Shown here one piece after another: positions 14,578-20,783 of a stretch of 20,783 bases of DNA (positions within the stretch are counted from its first letter, which is position 1; the number at the start of each line of letters is the position of its first letter). A program made the translations under genes and the position numbers. The DNA comes from Verrucomicrobiota bacterium (lineage in GTDB: Bacteria > Verrucomicrobiota > Verrucomicrobiia > Opitutales > Opitutaceae). The stretch spans positions 1 through 20,783 of the forward strand of contig JAEWBF010000122.1 in assembly GCA_023391285.1 (NCBI GenBank), read 5' to 3'. The notes under the pieces were generated by a model that had not been told where the DNA came from, ran no database searches, and saw only the letters and a program-made list of their open reading frames with translations.

Positions 14578-16365
14578 TTACTCGAGGACGGTGAGGGGGC
14601 GGTTGAGCGTGACGGACGCGAGTTTGCCGGCGAGGAGATGGGTTTCCCAAAGCGGGAGGACGGCGTTGATTTGGTTGAAGCGAGCTTCGTCGGCCGCGCG
14701 AGCGATGCGCTCGATGGACGATGGAGCTTCGGGGGTTGCGCTGGTTTGGTCCGTGAAAAGGCGGGTGCGCTCGACGACGGCAAGGCTGAGGCCGTCGGCG
14801 GGTCGGGTGTCGCGTTGGGCGGCGAGATAGGCGTCGAAGCTGCGGAGTTGCGCGGCGTTGAGATTGCGATTGCGACCGGAGAGATCGTCGAGCGCGCGAC
14901 CAGGCGCGAGGATGACTTCGAGATTCTTACCGATCCACTCGGAGGAAACGGGAATGTCGATCGTCTGGCGGCGCGCTTCGCCTTGGTGATCGCGCCAGGA
15001 GAGTGTGGCTTGAAGCGTGTCGCCGGCGCGCGCGGTGGTGCGAGAGAGTTGAAAGAGTTCGACGGTGATCGCGGGATTTTGGTCGAGCGGTTCGACGGTG
15101 AAGACGACGCGATCGGGGAAGGTTTTCTCGTAGGGATTTTGCAGGCTCTGGCCGAGGTCGCGGACGAACTCGTTGAGCCCTTGTTGGAAACCTTGGGGAC
15201 CGGAATAGAGCGCGCGGGTAGCGAGCGCGGGGCGCGAGGGGAAGGAGATGTCGCTTTTTAGGAGGAAACCTTTGGAGAGGCCGGCGTCGTTGGAGCCGAG
15301 GATGGCCTGGCTGACGCCGGTGGCGACGAGGACGGGGGTGAGCTGTTCCTGGCGGGCGACGGAGAAGTGGAGTGTTTTGGCGGAGCCCTGCGCGGATTTC
15401 ACGACGACTTCGACGTCGGTCATTTGAGGGCCTTCGCCGAGGATGCCGGAGACGGCGGAGAGACGGTCTTGCGTGATCGTGCCGATGACGCGGCCGGTGT
15501 TGGCGACTTTGACCGACTGCATCGCGGACGGGAGAATCGTGACGATTTCGGCTTCGCACATCGGAAGCTCGACGGAGCCGAGCGAAAGCATGGGGTGGCC
15601 GAACGCGGTGATGCTGCGGCCGTCGACGTTCGAAACGGTGCCGGTGCCGGCGAGCGTGATGTCACCGGTGGCGAGCGCGACGGCGACGGCGGAACCCGGC
15701 GTCAGGGACGCCGGGGTTTTGAGTTCTGAGTTTTGGGTTTTGGGTTCTGAGTTGTTGGAGCCCGGAGCGGAGGATTGCGTGCTGCCGCCGAGGGAGGTGG
15801 CGGTGAGACCGAGGGCGGAAAGTTGCGGGGCGAAGAGATCGGCGACGACGGGGCTGAGGCCGCTGAGGGTGAGGACGGGACGGAGAGGACGGAAGCCGTC
15901 GGTCGAGGCGGCGGTGGTGTTGACGGGCGTCGAAGGTGACGCGTCGGCGGGGAGGCCGGCGATCATCTTGGTTTGGACTTCGATGAGATCGGCGGCGGGC
16001 GTGAAGCCGGCGTGGCGGACGGTTTCGAAGCGTTGGATTTGATAGCTGAGCGCGCCGGCGAGTTTGCCGTTCACGTAGAGCGGGCTGCCGGACATGCCGG
16101 CGACGGCGCCCATTTTTTGGACGCGTTCGTCGGTGAGCTCGCAGAGGATGAGCGATTTGCCGGGGCCGAGGGCGTTGCGAACGACTCCGGTGATCTCGAC
16201 GGTGAAAGGCTCGGGTTCGGTGCCGCGGAAAACCGTCCAGACTTCGCCGCGTTGGCCGGGCTGAAGTTCGTCGAGCGTGATGATGTCGCGGGTGGAAGGC
16301 TGTTCGGCGAATGCGACGAGGGGCAGCAGGGAGAACAGAACGGCGGAGAAGGACAAACGACCCAT
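14578..16365 (-). CDS. Exported SpoIVB/S55-like serine peptidase-domain protein
   Basis: This 595-residue protein has a clean signal peptide (MGRLSFSAVL to AFA, cleavage about 20/21). The mature N-terminus contains GQRGEVWTVFRGTEPEPF and then GMSGSP (90-95), the serine motif of peptidase family S55 (SpoIVB). Near residue 257 a second conserved block, ITAFGHPML, supplies a candidate catalytic His, and MCEAEIVTILPS follows. Large S55-domain proteins of this form occur in several phyla without a known substrate. The signal-peptide ATG at 16365 was chosen over an upstream start that would overlap hemL. A Ser/Asn/Pro/Lys/Thr low-complexity tract (about 196-220) interrupts the domain and comes from a DNA repeat. 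The gene starts 49 bp after hemL and precedes the propeller gene. Catalytic activity is inferred, not shown. Confidence 0.85.
   Translation of the reverse strand: MGRLSFSAVLFSLLPLVAFAEQPSTRDIITLDELQPGQRGEVWTVFRGTEPEPFTVEITGVVRNALGPGKSLILCELTDERVQKMGAVAGMSGSPLYVNGKLAGALSYQIQRFETVRHAGFTPAADLIEVQTKMIAGLPADASPSTPVNTTAASTDGFRPLRPVLTLSGLSPVVADLFAPQLSALGLTATSLGGSTQSSAPGSNNSEPKTQNSELKTPASLTPGSAVAVALATGDITLAGTGTVSNVDGRSITAFGHPMLSLGSVELPMCEAEIVTILPSAMQSVKVANTGRVIGTITQDRLSAVSGILGEGPQMTDVEVVVKSAQGSAKTLHFSVARQEQLTPVLVATGVSQAILGSNDAGLSKGFLLKSDISFPSRPALATRALYSGPQGFQQGLNEFVRDLGQSLQNPYEKTFPDRVVFTVEPLDQNPAITVELFQLSRTTARAGDTLQATLSWRDHQGEARRQTIDIPVSSEWIGKNLEVILAPGRALDDLSGRNRNLNAAQLRSFDAYLAAQRDTRPADGLSLAVVERTRLFTDQTSATPEAPSSIERIARAADEARFNQINAVLPLWETHLLAGKLASVTLNRPLTVLE
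15714..15757. repeat. Low-complexity GAGTTCT/GGGTTTT tract inside the S55-like gene
   Basis: This tract of near-repeats is built from GAGTTCTGAGTT and TTTTGGGTTTTGGG units. It is read in frame as Asn-Ser-Glu-Pro-Lys-Thr type residues in the S55-like protein. Its base composition differs sharply from the surrounding GC-rich code. It looks like an in-frame insertion of a dispersed low-complexity element, like the one in nadE at 18671-18703. Confidence 0.7.
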
Positions 16366-16414
16366 CGAGACGATAACGGCGAAGCGCACTAAAGATTGAG
16401 AGATTTCTCGGGAT

Positions 16415-17695
16415 TCAAAGTTGCCGGATAGCTGAAGCAAGCACTTCACATGCCCGGTCGATGGCATCGCCCTCGTGCGCGGTGCTGATGAAGGCGGCTT
16501 CGTAGGCGCTGGGAGCGAGATAGACATCGTGTTGAAGACACGCGTGAAAGAAGCGGTTGAAGAGCTTCGCGTCACCGGTCATCGCGGTGGCTAAGTCGCG
16601 CACGGGCGTGGGGGTGAAGAAAATGCTAAACATCGAACCGCACTGCGGGACCTGGAGGGGGAGGCCTTTTTCGTGCGCGGCGGAGAGGACGGCGTTGCGC
16701 AGCTGGCGGCCGAGCGAGTCGAGGCGGTCGTAGGGATTGAGCTCTTCGAGCAGTTTGAGCGAGGCGATGCCGGCGGCCATGGCGAGCGGGTTGCCGCTGA
16801 GCGTGCCGGCCTGGTAAACCGGGCCGAGCGGCGCGAGCATATCCATAATTTCGCGACGTCCGCCGAAGGCGCCCACGGGCAGGCCGCCGCCGATGATTTT
16901 GCCGAGGCAGGTGAGATCGGGCGTGATGCCTTCGCGTTCCTGCACGCCGCCGCGCGCGATGCGGAAGCCGGTCATCACTTCATCGAAAATCAAGACGGTG
17001 CCCTCCTGCGTGCAGAGATCGCGGACGAACTGGAGATAACCGGGGTCGGGCATGATGAAGCCGACATTGCCGCAGTAAGGCTCGAGGATGACGCCGGCGA
17101 TTTGTTGTGGGTTGGCGTCGAAGGCGGCTTCGAGGGCGGCGCGGTCGTTGTAGGGGACGACGACGGTTTCCTGGGCGAAGGACGCGGGGACGCCGGCGCT
17201 GTCGGGATGGCCGTGCGTGAGCGCACCGGAGCCGGCTTTGATGAGAAGAGAGTCGGAGTGGCCGTGATAGCAGCCGGCGAATTTAATGATCTTGCTGCGT
17301 TTGGTGAAACCGCGGGCGAGGCGAAGCGCGGACATCGTGGCTTCGGTGCCGCTGTTGCACATGCGGACTTTTTCGATGGACGGAATGAAGCGAACGATGA
17401 GTTCGGCCATCTCGACCTCGTAGGGATTGGGCGTGCCGAAGGACGTGCCGTTTTCGAGCGCTTCGGCGATGGCGGCGCGGATGCGCGGGTGGTTATGGCC
17501 GTGAATTGCGGGACCCCACGTGCCGACGAAGTCGATGAGCTCGCGGCCATCGGCGGTGATCAGCGAGGCGCCGCGCGCGGCTTTGACGAAGAACGGAGCG
17601 CCGCCGACGGAGCGGAAAGCGCGGACGGGGGAGTTGACGCCGCCGGGGATGAGTTGGAGGGCGCGAGCGAAAAGTTGGTCGGAGGCGGAGATCAT
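16415..17695 (-). CDS. hemL: Glutamate-1-semialdehyde 2,1-aminomutase
   Basis: This 426-residue PLP-dependent class III aminotransferase-fold enzyme converts glutamate-1-semialdehyde to 5-aminolevulinate, the C5 entry into haem and cobalamin synthesis. Matching features are LIPGGVNSPVRAF (15-27), NSGTEATMSALRLARG (114-129), YHGHSD (143-148), FDEVMTGFR (237-245) and the PLP lysine K266 in LGKIIGGGLPVGAFGG. K266 corresponds to Lys265 of E. coli HemL, and the length is normal. The ATG at 17695 gives the conserved start MISASDQLF. An upstream in-frame start would only translate an intergenic CACGGAT-type repeat. Supply of tetrapyrrole precursor is relevant to the B12-dependent mutase in this window, though the gene is probably housekeeping. 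Confidence 0.97.
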   Translation of the reverse strand: MISASDQLFARALQLIPGGVNSPVRAFRSVGGAPFFVKAARGASLITADGRELIDFVGTWGPAIHGHNHPRIRAAIAEALENGTSFGTPNPYEVEMAELIVRFIPSIEKVRMCNSGTEATMSALRLARGFTKRSKIIKFAGCYHGHSDSLLIKAGSGALTHGHPDSAGVPASFAQETVVVPYNDRAALEAAFDANPQQIAGVILEPYCGNVGFIMPDPGYLQFVRDLCTQEGTVLIFDEVMTGFRIARGGVQEREGITPDLTCLGKIIGGGLPVGAFGGRREIMDMLAPLGPVYQAGTLSGNPLAMAAGIASLKLLEELNPYDRLDSLGRQLRNAVLSAAHEKGLPLQVPQCGSMFSIFFTPTPVRDLATAMTGDAKLFNRFFHACLQHDVYLAPSAYEAAFISTAHEGDAIDRACEVLASAIRQL

Positions 17696-17698
17696 TTT

Positions 17699-17774
17699 AA
17701 CCACGGATGAACACGGATAGACACGGATCGGGTTCAGAGATGAAACCACGAATGGACACTAATCCACACGAATG
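17699..17774. repeat. Degenerate CCACGGATGAACACGGAT-type intergenic repeat
   Basis: Between hemL and nadE there are two blocks of degenerate units of about 10 bases. Block A (17699-17728) repeats CACGGAT three times with GAA or AGA spacers. Block B (17743-17774) reads CCACGAAT, CACTAAT, CACACGAAT. The pattern matches a style of short dispersed intergenic repeat that I associate with Verrucomicrobiota and related phyla, which gives spurious PCSSVVK-type peptides when translated. It carries no gene. Confidence 0.7.
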
Positions 17775-17808
17775 ACGGAGGCGGAAACAGACCACAAAGA
17801 TCGTCCGT

Positions 17809-19485
17809 TCAGCTTACGTATTTCTGGACAATGGGAATGCGGCGGCCGACGCCGAAGGCGAGCGGGGTGGTTTTGAGGCCGGGAGCGGCTTGCTTTCGTT
17901 TGTATTCGTTGAGGTCGACCTTGCGCGCGACGTCGTTGACGACGGCTTCGGCGAAGCCTTGGGCGACGAGGTCGCGGCGCGAGAGGCCCTGTTCGACGTA
18001 GCCCTCGAGAATCGCATCGAGGATGTCGTAGGGCGGAAGGCTGTCTTGATCGAGCTGGTCGGGGCGGAGTTCGGCGGACGGTGGTTTTTCGATGGTGTTG
18101 CGCGGGATGATTTCGCCGTTGCGGTTGATCCAGCGCGAGAGGTTGTAGACCTGGGTTTTGAAGACGTCGGAGATGACGGCGAGGCCGCCGGCCATGTCGC
18201 CGTAGAGCGTGCAGTAACCGACCGCGACCTCGCTCTTGTTGCCAGTGGTGAGGAGGAGCGAGCTGAACTTGTTGGAGAGCGCCATCATGACGACGCCGCG
18301 AATGCGGGCCTGGATATTTTCCTCGGCGACGTCGCGCGGGAGGCCGGCGAAGAGCGTGGCGAGCGAGGCTTCGGTGGCGGCGACGGCGTCTGCAATGCCG
18401 ATCGTTTCGAAGCGGATGCCGAGATTTTTTGCGAGGATGCGGGCGTCGTCGCGGGAATGCTGCGACGAGATGGCGGAAGGAAGCGAAACGCCCATGACGT
18501 TTTCGGCGCCGAGCGCGTGGACAGCAATGACGGCGACGAGGGCGGAATCGATGCCGCCGGAAAGAGCGATGAGGGCGCGTTTGAAACCGCTTTTATGCGC
18601 GTAGTCGCGAAGGCCGAGGACGAGAGCGGAGAAGGTGTCCTGGCATTCGTCTTGGGCGAATGTGGGGGAGAGGAGTTGAGAGTTGAGAGTTGAGGGGTGA
18701 GAGGTCGAAGGGGCCGAGTTGGAGAGGTCGATGGTGCGGACGTCTTCGGCGAAGGCGGAGAGACCGGCGCAGAGATTGCCGGCGGCGTCGCAGACGATGC
18801 TGCGACCGTCGAAGATGAGCTCGTCGTTTCCGCCGACGGCGTTGACGTAAACGACGGGACAGCCGAGCGCGCGGGCGGCGTCGGCGACGAGGGTCTGGCG
18901 GACGTTGCCCTTATCGTAATGCCACGGGCTCGCGGAGAGGTTGACCATCAGGTCGCATTTTTGAGAGGCGAGTTGGCGCGTCGGATCGATGCCGCGGTGG
19001 AGTTGGCGCGTGCTGAGCGTGGGGTGTGTCCAGATGTCTTCGCAAATGGTGATACCGATGCGGCGACTGGCGTGTTCGACAACGAGCGGGCTGGCGGCGG
19101 GCTCGAAGTAGCGGTCTTCGTCGAAGACGTCGTAGGTAGGCAGAAGACATTTGTGCGCGGTGGCGACGATGCGGCCGCGGCGGACGAACGCGGCGGCGTT
19201 GAACGCGGGGCGGCCGGAGCCGGAAGTGTTGCGCTCGACGGTGCCGATCACGGCGGGCACCTCGCCGATGTGGCTCGCGATTTCGCGGAGCGACTCCTCG
19301 CAATCGGGAACGAAGCGGCGTTTGAAGAGCAAGTCGCGCGGGGGGTAGCCGCAGACGACGAGCTCGGGGAAAACAACGATCTCGGCGCCCTGCGCGACGA
19401 GGGCGTGGTAGGCGTCGAGGATTTTGCGGCGATTGCCCGCGAGGTCGCCGACGGTGGTGTTGAGTTGGGCGAGGCCGAGGCGCAT
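17809..19485 (-). CDS. nadE: Glutamine-dependent NAD+ synthetase
   Basis: This 558-residue two-domain enzyme amidates nicotinate adenine dinucleotide to NAD+ using glutamine. The N-terminal nitrilase-fold amidase domain has the catalytic Glu-Lys-Cys triad as E41 (VVFPELVVCGYPPRD), K112 (HKCLLPTYDVFDE) and C148 (ITICEDIW). The C-terminal synthetase domain has the ATP pyrophosphatase P-loop SGGIDS (309-314) and the typical LTTGNKSEVAVGYCTLYGDM. The linker at about 257-273 (SAPSTSHPSTLNSQLLSP) is low complexity and coded by a DNA repeat (18671-18703), an insertion between the two domains. The gene is divergent from the acyl carrier protein gene. Confidence 0.97.
   Translation of the reverse strand: MRLGLAQLNTTVGDLAGNRRKILDAYHALVAQGAEIVVFPELVVCGYPPRDLLFKRRFVPDCEESLREIASHIGEVPAVIGTVERNTSGSGRPAFNAAAFVRRGRIVATAHKCLLPTYDVFDEDRYFEPAASPLVVEHASRRIGITICEDIWTHPTLSTRQLHRGIDPTRQLASQKCDLMVNLSASPWHYDKGNVRQTLVADAARALGCPVVYVNAVGGNDELIFDGRSIVCDAAGNLCAGLSAFAEDVRTIDLSNSAPSTSHPSTLNSQLLSPTFAQDECQDTFSALVLGLRDYAHKSGFKRALIALSGGIDSALVAVIAVHALGAENVMGVSLPSAISSQHSRDDARILAKNLGIRFETIGIADAVAATEASLATLFAGLPRDVAEENIQARIRGVVMMALSNKFSSLLLTTGNKSEVAVGYCTLYGDMAGGLAVISDVFKTQVYNLSRWINRNGEIIPRNTIEKPPSAELRPDQLDQDSLPPYDILDAILEGYVEQGLSRRDLVAQGFAEAVVNDVARKVDLNEYKRKQAAPGLKTTPLAFGVGRRIPIVQKYVS
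18671..18703. repeat. GAGTTGA/GAGAGTTGA tract inside nadE
   Basis: Tandem near-repeats of GAGTTGAGA run through the interdomain linker of nadE and are translated as STLNSQ-type residues. They resemble the low-complexity tract in the S55-like gene in style (an AACTC-rich coding strand, in frame, at a domain boundary) but have a different unit. Confidence 0.7.
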
Positions 19486-19606
19486 GGAGATGGGAAAGCG
19501 AGACCGTGAAGGGGATTGTGAGGGAGGACAACTCCGGGCGTGAGATCAATTTGAGCGGTGGCGGGTGGAACATGAGCGGACGGCGATGGACGATGGGAGG
19601 TCCGCC
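19486..19606. promoter_or_regulatory. Divergent intergenic region between nadE and the ACP gene
   Basis: This 121-bp gap must hold the start signals of both divergent genes. No convincing -10/-35 pair was found on either strand. The only clear signal is a GGGAGG Shine-Dalgarno-like sequence (19592-19597) at suitable distance from the ATG at 19607, which decides the start of the acyl carrier protein. Confidence 0.35.
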
Positions 19607-19978
19607 ATGAACTCAGCTGATGTCGAAACCCGAGTCGGGAAAGCCAGGGAGATGTTGGTGGGTTATCCGGCGGAAACCGTCGCTGCGGCGGAGCGGTTTT
19701 TTCGGGAAGGAGAGCCGGAAGCGTTGGACCGGTTGGTGGCGGGAGTGATCGCGTATCATCGGCCATCGAAGGCGAATGGGGACGCGGGTGAAGTCGCGCC
19801 GCTGGAAGGGAGCGCCCGGTTGGTGGAAGATTTGGGATTCGATTCGCTGGCGATGGTGGAGATGAGCTTTCTGTTGGACGAGCTGCTGGGATTAAAGCTG
19901 TCGGACGACGAGATGCGCGCGCTGCGGACGATCGATGACGTGCGCGGGGTGGTGCGGACGCGGGCGGCGGCGGTGTGA
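19607..19978 (+). CDS. Acyl carrier protein with N-terminal extension
   Basis: This 123-residue protein has the phosphopantetheine attachment motif EDLGFDSLAMVEM at 74-86, with S80 the expected modified serine. It is followed by the normal helix III/IV pattern to residue 120. A typical ACP is about 80 residues; here about 40 extra N-terminal residues (an amphipathic helical stretch, AREMLVGYPAETVAAAERFF) precede it. The ATG at 19607 is preceded by GGGAGG. Upstream GTG (19565) and ATG (19586) starts lack this and were rejected. It ends 5 bp before a beta-ketoacyl-ACP synthase gene, so the two probably form one operon for fatty-acid-like or polyketide-like synthesis. Confidence 0.88.
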   Translation: MNSADVETRVGKAREMLVGYPAETVAAAERFFREGEPEALDRLVAGVIAYHRPSKANGDAGEVAPLEGSARLVEDLGFDSLAMVEMSFLLDELLGLKLSDDEMRALRTIDDVRGVVRTRAAAV

Positions 19979-19983
19979 AGCCG

Positions 19984-20783
19984 ATGCGAGCGCGGCGTGT
20001 GTTGATCACCGGATTGGGTTTCATCACGCCGATCGGAAACGATCGCGCGGCGGTGACGCGGAGTGTGCGGGAGCTGAAGCACGGGTTGAAGCGCGTCGAG
20101 TGGTTCCCCGAGTGTCCGGTGAAGCTCGCGGGAATTCCCGGGGAGTTTGAGTTGGAAGGGGCGAATCACGCGACGTGGCGGTGGCCGCCGCGATATCTGA
20201 TTCCGCGGGATGCGGTGCGGAGCATGCCGCCGAATGCAGTTTTTGGATACTGCGCGATGGAGCAGGCGCTGGAGGATGCCGGGATCGCGCGAGAGGAGTT
20301 GCGCGATGGCCGGACGGGATTTTTTGGAGCGTCGGCGGGTTCGCCACGGATGATGGCGCATCATGTGAATGCGACGGCGGAAGCGCGCGGGACGAAGGTG
20401 CATCCATGGGCGGTGACGCATTCGGTGGCGGGAACGCTGAACTTCAATCTCGCGTCGCATTTCGGTATCCGCGGAGCGGTGACAGGATTTGTGTCGGCGT
20501 GTGCGGCGAGCGGGCATGCGCTGGGATATGCTCTCGACGAAATCGCATGGGGGCGGCAGGAGCGGATGATTGTGGTGGGGGCGGAGGAGCCGACGTGGGA
20601 GATGCTGGTGCCGTTTTCTGGGCTGCGGGCGTTGTCGCGTCAGACGCAGCCGGAGAAAGCGTCGCGACCGTTCGATGTGGAGCGGGATGGATTTGTGGGC
20701 GGGGGTGGAGCCGTGGGGATTGTGTTGGAGGCGGAGGGCGTGGCGGAGCGACCAGCGGCGAAGACTGTTTACGCGGAGTTGGG
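19984..20783 (+). CDS. Beta-ketoacyl-ACP synthase (FabF/KAS-II-like), partial
   Basis: The first 266 residues of a condensing enzyme run off the window with no stop. The start MRARRVLITGLGFITPIGND is the family's N-terminal VxITGxGxxTPxG motif. The nucleophilic cysteine is C173 in VSACAASGHALG, followed by GAEEPTWEM and the RPFDVERDGFVGGGGA segment typical of KAS I/II enzymes. The catalytic histidines lie beyond the window. The gene follows the acyl carrier protein closely. Which pathway it serves (primary fatty acids, aryl polyene or another product) cannot be decided from this part. It shows only moderate likeness to housekeeping FabF (for example FGASAGSPRMM and ALDEIAWGRQERMIVVGAEEP), which hints at a specialised synthase. 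Confidence 0.93.
   Translation, partial: MRARRVLITGLGFITPIGNDRAAVTRSVRELKHGLKRVEWFPECPVKLAGIPGEFELEGANHATWRWPPRYLIPRDAVRSMPPNAVFGYCAMEQALEDAGIAREELRDGRTGFFGASAGSPRMMAHHVNATAEARGTKVHPWAVTHSVAGTLNFNLASHFGIRGAVTGFVSACAASGHALGYALDEIAWGRQERMIVVGAEEPTWEMLVPFSGLRALSRQTQPEKASRPFDVERDGFVGGGGAVGIVLEAEGVAERPAAKTVYAEL

Noticed and set aside
16366..16575. 70-residue N-terminal extension of the S55-like protein
   Set aside because: It overlaps the 3' end of hemL and would hide a clean signal peptide beginning at 16365.
17696..17749. 18-residue N-terminal extension of hemL
   Set aside because: It is translated from the intergenic CACGGAT-type repeat. The conserved HemL start is at 17695.

Overview
The window is high-GC bacterial DNA densely packed with genes. 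Its content points to a Verrucomicrobiota member, most likely Opitutaceae-like. This is inferred from gene content and repeat style, not from a marker gene. It carries a complete succinyl-CoA to propionyl-CoA module, which suits the propionate-forming fermentation known in Opitutus. It also has REP-like palindromes tailed with GCCCTAC, CCACGGATGAACACGGAT-type intergenic repeats, and AACTCTCAACTC-type low-complexity tracts inside genes. I recall these styles from that group but could not search for them.

Region 1 (1-6311, minus strand) is one long operon-like array. In transcription order it holds methylmalonyl-CoA epimerase, the decarboxylase carboxyltransferase subunit (mmdA), an OadG-like anchor, a biotin carrier protein, a 42-residue membrane peptide, a first OadB-type beta subunit, a 68-residue two-helix membrane protein, a second OadG-like anchor and a second OadB-type beta subunit. 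This is a sodium-pumping methylmalonyl-CoA decarboxylase with one catalytic and biotin core but two different membrane beta subunits and two paralogous gamma-like subunits. No biotin carboxylase is present in the window, which favours decarboxylation over ATP-driven carboxylation.

Region 2 (6312-11989, plus strand) diverges from region 1 across a 165-bp intergenic region. It holds mutA and mutB, the two subunits of B12-dependent methylmalonyl-CoA mutase, overlapping by ATGA, and then the MeaB-type G3E GTPase chaperone. Together the regions give succinyl-CoA -> (R)-methylmalonyl-CoA (MutAB, protected by MeaB) -> (S)-methylmalonyl-CoA (epimerase) -> propionyl-CoA + CO2 with Na+ export.

Region 3 (12114-19485, minus strand) holds nadE, hemL, an exported SpoIVB/S55-like serine peptidase-domain protein and an exported beta-propeller-like protein. 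Meab and the propeller gene converge on a perfect 10-bp inverted repeat. Region 4 (19607-20783, plus strand) holds an acyl carrier protein and the start of a beta-ketoacyl-ACP synthase that runs off the window, probably the edge of a fatty-acid or polyketide-like locus.

No intergenic stretch exceeds 300 bp. No tRNA, rRNA, CRISPR array, insertion sequence or prophage gene was seen. Many long open frames antisense to the real genes are GC-rich shadows.
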